Below are positions 19,012-26,937 of a DNA stretch of 64,000 bases, piece by piece. Origin of the DNA: Chloroflexota bacterium (lineage in GTDB: Bacteria; Chloroflexota; Anaerolineae; VGOG01); the NCBI GenBank assembly GCA_030611885.1, contig JAUWOY010000002.1, positions 1 through 64,000 of the forward strand, given 5' to 3'. Position 1 is the stretch's first letter. Each line of letters opens with the position of its first letter. The notes beneath the pieces were generated by a model. It did no database searches. It had not been told where the DNA came from and was given only the letters and a program-made list of their open reading frames with translations. Both the position numbers and the translations under genes were made by a program.

Positions 19012-20040
19012 ATGGAAGACTTGGGCGACGTCATTCAAAGGAAAACTTGGACTGTAGAGGAATTCTTGTCACAACTGGATGAATTGGAGGAAGACGCAAA
19101 GAGATTATCCCATGAAGAAAGAGAGAGAATCCCTGAATTCTCAGGCGATTGGTCGGAAAAGAGCGTGAGGAAGCATCTTAGTGAGGTAGCAAGGGCAGTT
19201 AAAAATCCGATCAAATTCAAGAATAAAGAAAGACTAGAGCAGATAGGTGTAAGAACGGACGGGATAGCCGATGATGTCTTGGGAGATACTTCCGGACTTG
19301 ACAAGGTAGTGGAACTGTTCCTCGAAGTAAGAGAGATAAGTGAATCCTTGATGCCTGGAGACTATCTGGCAATCTGGCTTAAAGAAGGAACAGAGAGTGC
19401 TAGACAGAAGCTTGAGGAAGTTGTGAATGCGAAACCAGCATTCGAGCGCGTACTTGGAAGCGAGGTTATTGAAGAACTTGGATCGGAGCTTTTAAGACGG
19501 TCAATGGAAGATGTCAGCTTCCTGAGTGAGGCTGAGACCGCAATTTTGAGATTCACACGGTTAGATGGTTTCGGGGTTGTACTAGATTGGGGGAGTGATT
19601 CCGATGAATTCCTTATCGGCCTCAAAGAATCGTGGAATGGGATTCAGCGAATTCAGGAGGAATACGGGGTTTCACGAGAAGAAATTCAGGAAGTATTAGG
19701 TGGCGAGACACTGCTGGAAACAAGTAGTCTACTGGAGAAAATGGACCAGGAATACTCAGAGAGAAAGAGAAAGCTGTCAGAGGAGTGGCAGACATACGCT
19801 ATTACCTTGGAATCACTTGGCGAAACAGTATTGGAACCTCCTGAAACCCTTGGAGAGCTTGGAGAGGCCATTGAGAATCTACGAAATGAGTGTCTTGAGC
19901 GTTTGGGAGAATCAGGCCTCAGCTTGCTTAGATTTATAAAGGGAAAGGATGAATTCCCAGACATCGGGATAGAGGAAATCAAAAAAGCCTTGGAGGCACT
20001 CCGTCCTTTCTTCTTGAAGTCATTGACGGAGGTAAGCTAG
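19012..20040 (+). CDS. Coiled-coil protein of the ATPase operon (342 aa)
   Basis: An acidic, almost wholly helical protein with long Glu/Lys/Arg/Leu stretches and no Cys-rich or catalytic motif that I can see. Start ATG 19012 lies 2 nt after the ATPase stop, with AGGAG inside the ATPase end. It has no recognised homologue. It could be a structural or adaptor partner of the ATPase. Confidence 0.7.
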   Translation: MEDLGDVIQRKTWTVEEFLSQLDELEEDAKRLSHEERERIPEFSGDWSEKSVRKHLSEVARAVKNPIKFKNKERLEQIGVRTDGIADDVLGDTSGLDKVVELFLEVREISESLMPGDYLAIWLKEGTESARQKLEEVVNAKPAFERVLGSEVIEELGSELLRRSMEDVSFLSEAETAILRFTRLDGFGVVLDWGSDSDEFLIGLKESWNGIQRIQEEYGVSREEIQEVLGGETLLETSSLLEKMDQEYSERKRKLSEEWQTYAITLESLGETVLEPPETLGELGEAIENLRNECLERLGESGLSLLRFIKGKDEFPDIGIEEIKKALEALRPFFLKSLTEVS

Positions 20041-20436
20041 ATGCCAGAAGTGAGAGAAAGGGACGTTTATAATGCCCTTTTGAAGTTCAAGGGCGAAGGC
20101 TCTATTGAGATAGGAGAGGCTGAAATCCGTCTCTCCCTGGCACCTGTAGACGTTCATACTGTTGGTAGACCTGACAGCATCTTATGGCTTGAGGTTTCAT
20201 TAGGCTTATTCGGACAAGACCTGAAGCTTCGAATTCCAGTTCCAATAGAGGCTGAAAAGAATGGTATTGCAGACGCGATGGACGACCTAGAGGGATTTGT
20301 CGCGAGAGGTCAGTATATCGCTGAGATACCCATGTTGGTTGTTGCTGAAGCAGGATATGGAAGGAGAGAAGTGCGTAGAGATTTTCCCGTGGAATTTACG
20401 CTAACTCAGATTCCTGTGAGGCGATTAAAGGAGTAG
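20041..20436 (+). CDS. Small unknown protein of the ATPase operon (131 aa)
   Basis: A mixed alpha/beta protein that begins directly after the preceding stop codon, with CGGAGGTAAGCTAG as ribosome site inside the previous gene. Beta-strand-like segments (SIEIGEAEIRLSL, LWLEVSLGL, LKLRIPVPI) suggest a small beta-rich fold. I do not recognise the family. Confidence 0.65.
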   Translation: MPEVRERDVYNALLKFKGEGSIEIGEAEIRLSLAPVDVHTVGRPDSILWLEVSLGLFGQDLKLRIPVPIEAEKNGIADAMDDLEGFVARGQYIAEIPMLVVAEAGYGRREVRRDFPVEFTLTQIPVRRLKE

Positions 20437-20446
20437 ATAGACCGAA

Positions 20447-20971
20447 TTGAGAATAGTAAGAAGTGTAACCCAGGATGAGGTTTGGGATCATTGGTTCAGA
20501 ACTGAGAACTATGGATGTTATAAACCTTTGACAGGTGAGAGCTTGAAGCAGGAAATTGAGAATTGGCGTTCTGACATAAAGTCGCCCTTGCCTTCCGATA
20601 CCCGTTGGCATGAAGCAGTGATTGAACAGGCGGATGTGAGCCGTCTCTTCATTATTTCTTCTGACGATTGGGCTGACATATCAGGATACACCTTTTTGGT
20701 GAGTTTCGTTGCTGAAAATCTAAACGCTGCATTCTCCAACAAGGGTAGCGATATAAAGAAAAAGCTATCTTTTCTGGAGAGTGGTGGTGCTCTTGATACA
20801 AGGCTTATCCTTGTGTCAGATAAGGTTTCCGGTCCGTTTACGGTAATAGAGGGTAATCGACGAGCAGTGGCGCTACTGTGTTTGAATAAGTTGGTTGAAA
20901 CAAGGATCTATCTCGGAATTTCAAGGGGGATTACGGACTACGTTTGGTCAAGGTATGCGTACAGGAGTTAA
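20447..20971 (+). CDS. ParB-like-motif protein of the ATPase operon (174 aa)
   Basis: The segment FTVIEGNRRAVALLCL strongly resembles the ParB/sulfiredoxin-like signature (V-[ID]-[DE]-G-N-R-R), which binds nucleotide in ParB, DndB/SspE-like and related proteins. The rest is not recognised. It starts at a TTG with AAGGAG 13 nt upstream, 10 nt after the previous stop. This motif beside a large ATPase is the main reason to think of a DNA-directed system. Confidence 0.65.
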   Translation: MRIVRSVTQDEVWDHWFRTENYGCYKPLTGESLKQEIENWRSDIKSPLPSDTRWHEAVIEQADVSRLFIISSDDWADISGYTFLVSFVAENLNAAFSNKGSDIKKKLSFLESGGALDTRLILVSDKVSGPFTVIEGNRRAVALLCLNKLVETRIYLGISRGITDYVWSRYAYRS

Positions 20972-21386
20972 GCATGCGAGAGGATGAGAAATCTCGCAGG
21001 CTCAGTTGGTTAGCACCCCATCGCAGCTTATTGGGAGGGTCAAGCTAATTCCAAAGGGAAGCCGACTCCTCCCAAGTCGCAGACCTGTAAGCGACTTGCT
21101 GAAAGAAGGATACCGCAGGGATCCTGGGCCGCTAACACGTCGCTGCAGCCGACTGTGCTATCGAGTATCCTGTTGAGGGCGCGTCGCCTTTGCAGCGCTT
21201 CAACTCAAGTATCGGCACACTGCGGCAGCCGCAAGGCGGCTTAGCTCGGGGCCGTTAGGCCGCTTCCCACGAATTGGCATTATCTACTCTTGCGACGTAT
21301 CTTGTAGGTAGTCTCCCGCTCTCGTGTTGTAAGGCGGTTGGGACTACCCATAAATGGATGCAGAATTCATAGCAAGGAGAATGAAG
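20972..21386 (+). other. Gene-free stretch with attC
   Basis: No convincing gene lies here. It contains a complete attC-like site at 21130-21260. The preceding 150 nt show only a tRNA-like fragment (GGCTCAGTTGGTTAGCACC) without a foldable tRNA. Confidence 0.5.
21130..21260 (+). other. attC-like integron recombination site
   Basis: R''-L'' is CCGCTAACACGTCGCTGCAG with CCGAC. L'-R' is GGCGGCTTAGCTCGGGGCCG ending in GTTAGGC. The two ends are imperfectly complementary over about 25 nt and flank a variable ~80-nt centre, as in attC sites of 60-140 nt. Confidence 0.75.
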
Positions 21387-21752
21387 ATGCAAACTGTCAA
21401 ACAAGTGCTAAAACCAGACTGGAGAAAGCTTTTTCTGTTTGCCATCTTCACCTCAATAGCGGTAGGCGGCAAGATTCAGGCGTGGGCTTTCTCTGATGTG
21501 CCTCCAAAGCCCCCTCTCTATGATTTATTGCGGCCCTTCCCCATCTGGCCAATGTGGATGTTTCTACTGATGCCTCTCGCCTTGTTGACTTTGCCTCTAA
21601 GGTTCATCGGCCTGGATGTGATGGCTGGCCCTCCTTGGTTGTTTGTGGTAGCCAACATAATCTACTTTTACTTGCTCTCTTGCCTGATAATTACTGGTTT
21701 TGACAAATACAAGGCCAGATTTGGAAGATCACGAGAAGAAATGACAAGATGA
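21387..21752 (+). CDS. Small membrane protein, cassette gene
   Basis: About 121 aa with three hydrophobic segments (LFLFAIFTSIAVGG, MWMFLLMPLALLTLPL and WLFVVANIIYFYLLSCLIITGF) and a charged C-terminus. The ATG at 21387 is 7 nt after AAGGAGA, so the upstream ATG 21354 used in the ORF track is less likely. It lies alone between two attC sites in the manner of a single-gene cassette. Function unknown. Confidence 0.65.
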   Translation: MQTVKQVLKPDWRKLFLFAIFTSIAVGGKIQAWAFSDVPPKPPLYDLLRPFPIWPMWMFLLMPLALLTLPLRFIGLDVMAGPPWLFVVANIIYFYLLSCLIITGFDKYKARFGRSREEMTR

Positions 21753-21803
21753 CATTCATGGAAGCAGGGAAGATCTTAGATGATTTCGTGATTTGGCACA
21801 GTG

Positions 21804-21933
21804 GCCTAACAAGTCGCTGAAGCCGACCTGCTAATCGGGAGTCAAACTGTTGCCTGTCTTGGTTGTGTGTCGTCTTTCTGATTGTTGGGCACAACGTTAA
21901 ACCCGGCGGCGGCTGAGCTCCAGTCCGTTAGGC
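21804..21933 (+). other. attC-like integron recombination site
   Basis: It begins with GCCTAACAAGTCGCTGAAGC and ends with GGCGGCTGAGCTCCAGTCCG then TTAGGC. The ends pair imperfectly, including the L''/L' boxes, as in classical attC. It separates the membrane-protein cassette from the glycosyltransferase cassette. Confidence 0.85.
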
Positions 21934-21968
21934 CGCTTCTGACCGATGATTGAGGACAGGGAGGAGCA

Positions 21969-22730
21969 ATGAAAAGCACCAAGATAGAGATTGACCTGCC
22001 ACCGGTTTCGGTGATAATTCCTGCCTACAATGAGGAGAGGTGGATTGAAACGACCATTTCTTCCGTTTTGGAAAGCGGTTTTCCCTGCGAGGTAATCGTC
22101 GTTGACGATGGTTCAACGGACCGAACTCCCCAAATTATCAGAGGTTTTGGGACGGAAATCAAAGTCATCACCCACCCGGTCAATAGGGGCAAGGGAGCGG
22201 CAGTTGTCTCAGCGCTCCAAAAGGCATCGGGGGAGATTGTGGTTTTCTGCGATGCTCATCTATTGGGCTTGAATCGATACCATTTGTTGACTTTGGTCTT
22301 ACCGCTGATTTACAGTTCGGCCAAGGCGGTCTTGGGCGAATGTGTGCCGGAAGAGTTCTCTTTAGCCCGTGCTTTCTCTCCCACCATGATTTTGACAGGT
22401 CAGCGAGCCTATTACAAAGAAGACTTGCTGCCTTTGGCAAAAGAGATGGAAGGACTCGGTTACGGGGTAGAGACGTTTCTATTCAATCGGTTTCCTCGAG
22501 ACAGGACGGCGGTTGTTTTGCTTCGGGGAGTAACGCATCTGATAAAGAAGGATACTTCCTCTCCCACGGCTGCCACACTTGCCTATTTGAGGGAGGTGAA
22601 GGAAATTCTTGAGACGCTGGTCAGCATTGAAGGATTAGCGCCCAAAGAACTGAGGCAATTGAAAAAGATGGTTTCCTCACTGCTAGCTAAATATGGGGCC
22701 ATCGTTGAAAGGAGCGGGAAAGCGGCCTAA
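21969..22730 (+). CDS. Family 2 glycosyltransferase, cassette gene
   Basis: A 253-aa GT-A fold enzyme. The start SVIIPAYNEERWI and the VVDDGSTDRT nucleotide-sugar motif are diagnostic, and FCDAHL supplies the DxD-like metal site. It transfers a sugar from a nucleotide sugar, but the acceptor is unknown. The TAA stop lies inside the R'' box of the following attC (22725-22731), which is typical of integron cassettes. Confidence 0.87.
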   Translation: MKSTKIEIDLPPVSVIIPAYNEERWIETTISSVLESGFPCEVIVVDDGSTDRTPQIIRGFGTEIKVITHPVNRGKGAAVVSALQKASGEIVVFCDAHLLGLNRYHLLTLVLPLIYSSAKAVLGECVPEEFSLARAFSPTMILTGQRAYYKEDLLPLAKEMEGLGYGVETFLFNRFPRDRTAVVLLRGVTHLIKKDTSSPTAATLAYLREVKEILETLVSIEGLAPKELRQLKKMVSSLLAKYGAIVERSGKAA

Positions 22731-22856
22731 CCAGAGCTTGCACCTGACGCGGCTGAGCTGCGGCCCAATTGGAAGCCGCACCCGCTTTGAGGGTAGCTTT
22801 TAGGCGAGGGTGATTTCCACGCACCCGCGCGGCGGCTGAACCCGGGGCCGTTAGGC
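22725..22856 (+). other. attC-like integron recombination site
   Basis: R'' is GCCTAAC at 22725-22731, overlapping the glycosyltransferase stop. R' is GTTAGGC at 22850-22856, preceded by GGCGGCTGAACCCGGGGCC. The ends are imperfectly complementary. Confidence 0.85.
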
Positions 22857-22885
22857 ACGCGAACCCAAGGAAGGGAGATATTGTG

Positions 22886-23254
22886 ATGGCAAATACATTT
22901 GGTTGGATTGAAATAAGGACGAGGGACATAGAAACAACGGCAACCTTCTACGAATCCTTGTTCGGCTGGAAAGTAATCGAAAAAGAGACAGCAGACGGCT
23001 TTGATGTCTGGATTTTTGATACGGGCGGTGAGCCGCGTGTCCAGAACCTTCGGAGGGGAGGAATATGGCTCAGACCCGAGGGTGAACCTCTCGGTGTAGT
23101 CGTCTACATCGAGGTGGATGATATCGAGACCGTTCTAAAGAAGGTGGCAGAGCTAGGGGGGAAGGTCGTCGCCCCTAAGACTCCACAGGGCTCTTCTTAT
23201 AGGGCATATTTCACCGATCCCAGCAGCAACATGTTTGGACTCTGGCAGGAGTGA
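22886..23254 (+). CDS. VOC (glyoxalase/bleomycin-resistance) family protein, cassette gene
   Basis: A 122-aa vicinal-oxygen-chelate protein. FGWIEIRTRDIETTATFYESLFGW is the family N-terminus, and FTDPSSNMFGLWQ is the C-terminal strand with the metal-ligand region. ATG 22886 follows AAGGGAGATATTGTG. It is the last gene of the first cassette block, 64 nt before hdrA, and no attC is visible after it. Members range from lyases to drug-binding proteins. Confidence 0.85.
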   Translation: MANTFGWIEIRTRDIETTATFYESLFGWKVIEKETADGFDVWIFDTGGEPRVQNLRRGGIWLRPEGEPLGVVVYIEVDDIETVLKKVAELGGKVVAPKTPQGSSYRAYFTDPSSNMFGLWQE

Positions 23255-23318
23255 ATTGTTGGCCGATGCTGCTTCGCCCTTGAGCCACGAATCAACAAAC
23301 TTTTGAACGAGGAGCAAT

Positions 23319-25826
23319 ATGGCAGGAGACAACGGAAACGAGGATCTGCGCATCGGCGTCTATGTCTGCCACTGCGGGACCAACATCGCCGGGGTCATTG
23401 ACCCAGCGGTCGTGGCCGAATATGCGGCGGCGCTGCCCGGCGTGGTCCGCGCGGTCGCTACGCCTTATGCCTGTGCGGACAGCGGCCAGTCTGTCATCAA
23501 AGAGGACATCGAAAAGTATAACCTGAACCGGGTGGTGGTATCGGCCTGCTCGCCGAAAATGCATGAGCCGACCTTCCGCGCCGTTGTAGCCGAGGCCGGG
23601 CTCAACCCGTTCTTGATGGAGATGGCCAACATCCGCGAGCAGTGCACCTGGGCGCACGGCCACGACCCCGAAGGCGCCCTGACAAAGGCCAAGCACCTGA
23701 CCGCCGCTGCCATCGCCAAGGCCGCCTTTCTAACACCGCTGGACATGGTTAAGGTGCCCGTCACCAAGCGGGCGATGGTCGTCGGCGGGGGCGTGGCCGG
23801 CATCAGCGCTGCGCTGGACCTGGGCGACCAGGGGATCGAGACCATCCTGGTGGAAAAGCAGCCGACCATCGGCGGGGTCATGGCGCAGCTCAACAAGACT
23901 TTCCCCACTATGGACTGTAGTATATGAATTCTCGCCCCCAAGATGGTTGACGCGGCGCGTCACCCCAAGGTGGATGTGAGAACGTATACTGAAGTCGAGC
24001 GAGTGGACGGCTTCGTCGGCAACTTCAAGGTGCTGCTGCGCGAAAAGTCCCGGTACGTGGACGCGGATCGCTGCAACGGCTGCGGCGAGTGCGCGCCGGT
24101 CTGCCCCATCGAAGTCCCCAACTATTTTGAGATGAACCTGGCGCCGCGCAAGGCAATTGACGTGCCGATGAGCCAGTCGGTGCCTCTCATCTACAACATT
24201 GACCTCGACGCCTGCATCCATTGCTACAAGTGCGTCGAGGCGTGCGGCAAGCTGGAGGCCATTGACTTTAGCCTGGAGGATAAGCTGGTCTGGGAAGACA
24301 TCGGTGCGATTGTCGTCGCCACCGGCTACAGTCACTTTGACCCCAGCGTGATGTCCGAATACGGCTACGGTCGCTACCCCAACGTGATCACGGCCATAGA
24401 AATGGAGCGGCTGAACAACTCGGCCGGGCCGACCGCCGGGAACCTGATTCGTCCCGGCGATGGGGCTAACCCCAGGCGGCTGGCCATCATCAACTGCGTC
24501 GGTTCCCGCGACAAACGTTTCAACCCCTGGTGTTCGAACTTCTGCTGCATGTACGCCATCAAGAACGCCGTGCTCTTGAAGCAGGCCTATCCCGACATGG
24601 ACATCACCATCTACTATATAGACATCCGCACTCCCTCCAAAGGCTACGAGGAGTTCTACAACCGGGCGCGCGAGATGGGCATACGCTTTACCCAGGGCCG
24701 TCCCAGCCTGATCACCGAAGACCCCGAAACGGGCAATCTTTTCGTTCACTCAGAGGATATGGCACTGGGTCAGGTGATTGAGCGCGAGTACGACATGGTG
24801 ATGCTCAACCAGGCCGCGGTGCCGCAGCCCGATGCCGATGCGATGAGTTCGGTGCTCAACATCAGCCAGAGCCCTGGTGGCTGGTTCATGGAATATCACC
24901 CCAAGCTGCGCCCGATTGACAGCCCCACCGACGGGATTTCCCTGGCCGGCGCGTGCCAGGGGCCCAAGGACATCCCCGCCAGCGTGGCCCAGGGGTCGGC
25001 GGCGGCGGCACGGGCCGGGCGCGTGCTCCACTCCGAAGAGTGGGAGATCGAACCCACCGTGGCCTACGTCTGGGAGGACCGCTGCATCAGTGCCCAGGGC
25101 AAGAAGTGCGGCATCTGCGCCAAGGCCTGCCCTTACAACGCTATCGAGTACGAGCCGGGCAAGCCGGCCAAGGTGATCACCGCCAAGTGTCACGGCTGCG
25201 GCGCCTGCGTGGCGGAGTGCCCTCACAACGCCATCACCCAGTTGCACTTCACCGACGCCCAGATGCTGGTCCAGATCCATGCTCTGCTGGCCGACAAACC
25301 GGAGGAAAAGATCCTGACCTTCCGCTGCAACTGGTGCTCCTACCCCGGCGCCGACCTGGCTGGGACCAGCCACTTTGAGTACTCGAGCAATGAGCGCGGG
25401 CTTCGCGTGATGTGCGCAGCCCGTATGGACTCCGACTTTGTCTACGAGGCTTTTCGCCTGGGCGCGGGCGCGGTGCTTTACTCCGGCTGCCACGAGCAGG
25501 ACTGTCACTATATCACCGGTCAGCCAGTTGGTGCCAAACGCGCCCAGCGGCTGCTCAAACAATTCAACAAGATGGGCATGACGCCCGGCCGGTTCCGCAT
25601 CGAGTGGGTCAGCGCAGCCGAGGGCGACAAGTACGCGCGGGTGCTCAACGAGATGCAGGCCACGCTGGACTCGATCCCCCAGGAGCAATTGCTTGAGGAG
25701 ATCGAGCGGCTGCGCCCCCAGATGGAGAAACGCGCGCGCCGGATGCGTGAGGCGCCGCAGGTCGAAGACGCGCTGGAGTACGCGGATCGCCTCACGGCAG
25801 CGATGACGAAGGTCGAGCAGGCGTAG
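23319..25826 (+). CDS. hdrA: HdrA-MvhD fusion, predicted selenoprotein (UGA at codon 203)
   Basis: The ORF track splits this gene at TGA 23925-23927. Frame and homology run straight through: MDCSI-[UGA]-ILAPKMVDAARHP equals the conserved HdrA DCSxC-ILxPKM segment, where some archaeal and bacterial HdrA carry selenocysteine. The 835-aa product has an N-terminal domain (VCHCGTNI), the FAD motif VVGGGVAGIS at about residue 152, ferredoxin motifs CNGCGECAPVCP and CIHCYKC, and two more near the C-terminus (CGICAKACP, CHGCGACVAECP). It ends in an MvhD domain (FRCNWCSYPGADLAG ... GCHEQDCHY). Role: FAD-based electron bifurcation. A SECIS lies directly after the UGA. A genuine nonsense mutation is the alternative, but is much less likely. 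Confidence 0.88.
23929..23982 (+). promoter_or_regulatory. Bacterial SECIS element in hdrA
   Basis: Immediately after the UGA, GGTTGACGC (23945-23953) pairs with GCGTCACC (23957-23964). One U is bulged and the loop is GGC, matching the E. coli fdhF SECIS layout (GGUU stem, GG loop, stem ACC). A lower stem TTCTCGC/GTGAGAA (23929-23935 with 23976-23982) closes it. The loop GG lies 26 nt after the UGA, inside the usual range. Confidence 0.8.
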
Positions 25827-25850
25827 TTGGACACGGATCGCTACAGGGAC

Positions 25851-25949
25851 AGAAACCAGGTTTTTTGTGCTTCACAAGCAAAGTGTTGTTGGCTGCAAGT
25901 GCTCTTCAGGAACCAAAATGGTGTCTTTGACAGGAAAAACCTGGTTTCT
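25851..25949. repeat. AGAAACCAGGTTTTT palindrome arms, copy 2
   Basis: The left arm (25851-25866) and right arm (25934-25949) of the family seen at 6342 are here separated by about 67 nt of other sequence. The element occupies the gap between hdrA and the nucleotidyltransferase gene. Confidence 0.8.
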
Positions 25950-25967
25950 TTCGACAAAACGAGTCCA

Positions 25968-26306
25968 ATGAGGTTCAGTGTGAAAACAGTAACCAATGAT
26001 TTGCTTCAAGAAATGGCCCGGCGGCTGGTTGAGCATTTTCAACCGGAGCAGGTCATCCTGTTTGGTTCACATGCCTGGGGCATGCCTGACCGAGGCAGCG
26101 ACGTGGACTTGATGGTAATCGTCATCCATAGCGACCTGTCCGACTACGAGCGTGCCGTACTGGGGCATCGTTGCTTGAGTGGGCTGGATGTGCCTAAAGA
26201 TGTCATCGTGAGGACACGTGCTGAATTTGATTTCTTCCGTGAAGTACGTGCATCGCTCGAACACAGAATTGCCGAACAGGGGAAAGTGCTGTATGAACGA
26301 AGCTAA
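25968..26306 (+). CDS. MNT-type nucleotidyltransferase-domain protein
   Basis: A 112-aa minimal nucleotidyltransferase with FGSHAWGMPDRGSDVDLMV, the complete GSxAxG...SDxDL motif. Such proteins are usually antitoxins paired with HEPN RNases, but no HEPN gene is adjacent. The track ORF starts in the upstream palindrome, and ATG 25968 is the likely start. It interrupts an otherwise continuous hdr cluster, next to a repeat, and looks acquired. Confidence 0.8.
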   Translation: MRFSVKTVTNDLLQEMARRLVEHFQPEQVILFGSHAWGMPDRGSDVDLMVIVIHSDLSDYERAVLGHRCLSGLDVPKDVIVRTRAEFDFFREVRASLEHRIAEQGKVLYERS

Positions 26307-26318
26307 GGAGACCATGTT

Positions 26319-26924
26319 ATGATAAGCCATAGTAATCAACCCGAAACTTTCACTGACCAGGTTCGTGCCATCCCCGGCGGTGAGCACCTGGAGCTGTGTT
26401 ATTCCTGCGGCACCTGTGTCAGCCAGTGCATGATCCAGCAGAAGATAGAGCCGACGTATAACCCCCGTCGCCTGATCTACAAAGCAATGATGGGCATGGA
26501 TCAGGAAGCCTTTAAGGACAAGACCACCTGGCTCTGCTCGGCCTGTGACCTGTGCTACCCGGCCTGTCCCCAAAAGATTCACATTTCGGGCGTGCTCCTG
26601 GCCATCAAGGAACTGGCCCTCCAGGCCGGATATGTCGCTTTCCTCAAGATAGCGGTAGTGGACGAATTGACCTGTGTGGCCTGTGGGCTGTGCGTCGAGG
26701 TATGCCCCTACGAGGCGATCACTCTGGTAGAGACCCGAGTCTTGGGCCAAACTCGCACCGTGGCCCGCGTTGACCCAAACCACTGCATGGCCTGTGGGCT
26801 GTGCGCAGCCAGTTGCCGCTCGACCTCGATTGGGCTGCCGGACGAGTTCTCGAACGAAGCGTTGATGGAAGACCTGTGGGGATGGATGCGTGGCCCGATC
26901 CTTGTACTGAGCTTGTCGAAGTGA
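26319..26924 (+). CDS. HdrC-like protein with extra 2[4Fe-4S] ferredoxin domain
   Basis: 201 aa. The N-terminal half has HdrC-type clusters CYSCGTCVSQC and CSACDLCYPACP. The C-terminal half adds ferredoxin clusters CVACGLCVEVCP and CMACGLCAASC. It probably wires HdrA to other carriers. ATG 26319 lies 8 nt after AAGGAG. No HdrB with CCG domains is present nearby, so this is a variant Hdr system. Confidence 0.82.
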   Translation: MISHSNQPETFTDQVRAIPGGEHLELCYSCGTCVSQCMIQQKIEPTYNPRRLIYKAMMGMDQEAFKDKTTWLCSACDLCYPACPQKIHISGVLLAIKELALQAGYVAFLKIAVVDELTCVACGLCVEVCPYEAITLVETRVLGQTRTVARVDPNHCMACGLCAASCRSTSIGLPDEFSNEALMEDLWGWMRGPILVLSLSK

Positions 26925-26937
26925 TGGAGGTGGCAGA

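Noticed and set aside
20996-21070. tRNA-like stretch GGCTCAGTTGGTTAGCACC
   Set aside because: It resembles a tRNA D-arm, but no acceptor stem, anticodon arm or T-arm can be drawn around it.
23925-23927. Nonsense mutation or frameshift in hdrA
   Set aside because: Frame, homology and a SECIS hairpin all continue across the UGA, which fits selenocysteine better than a mutation.
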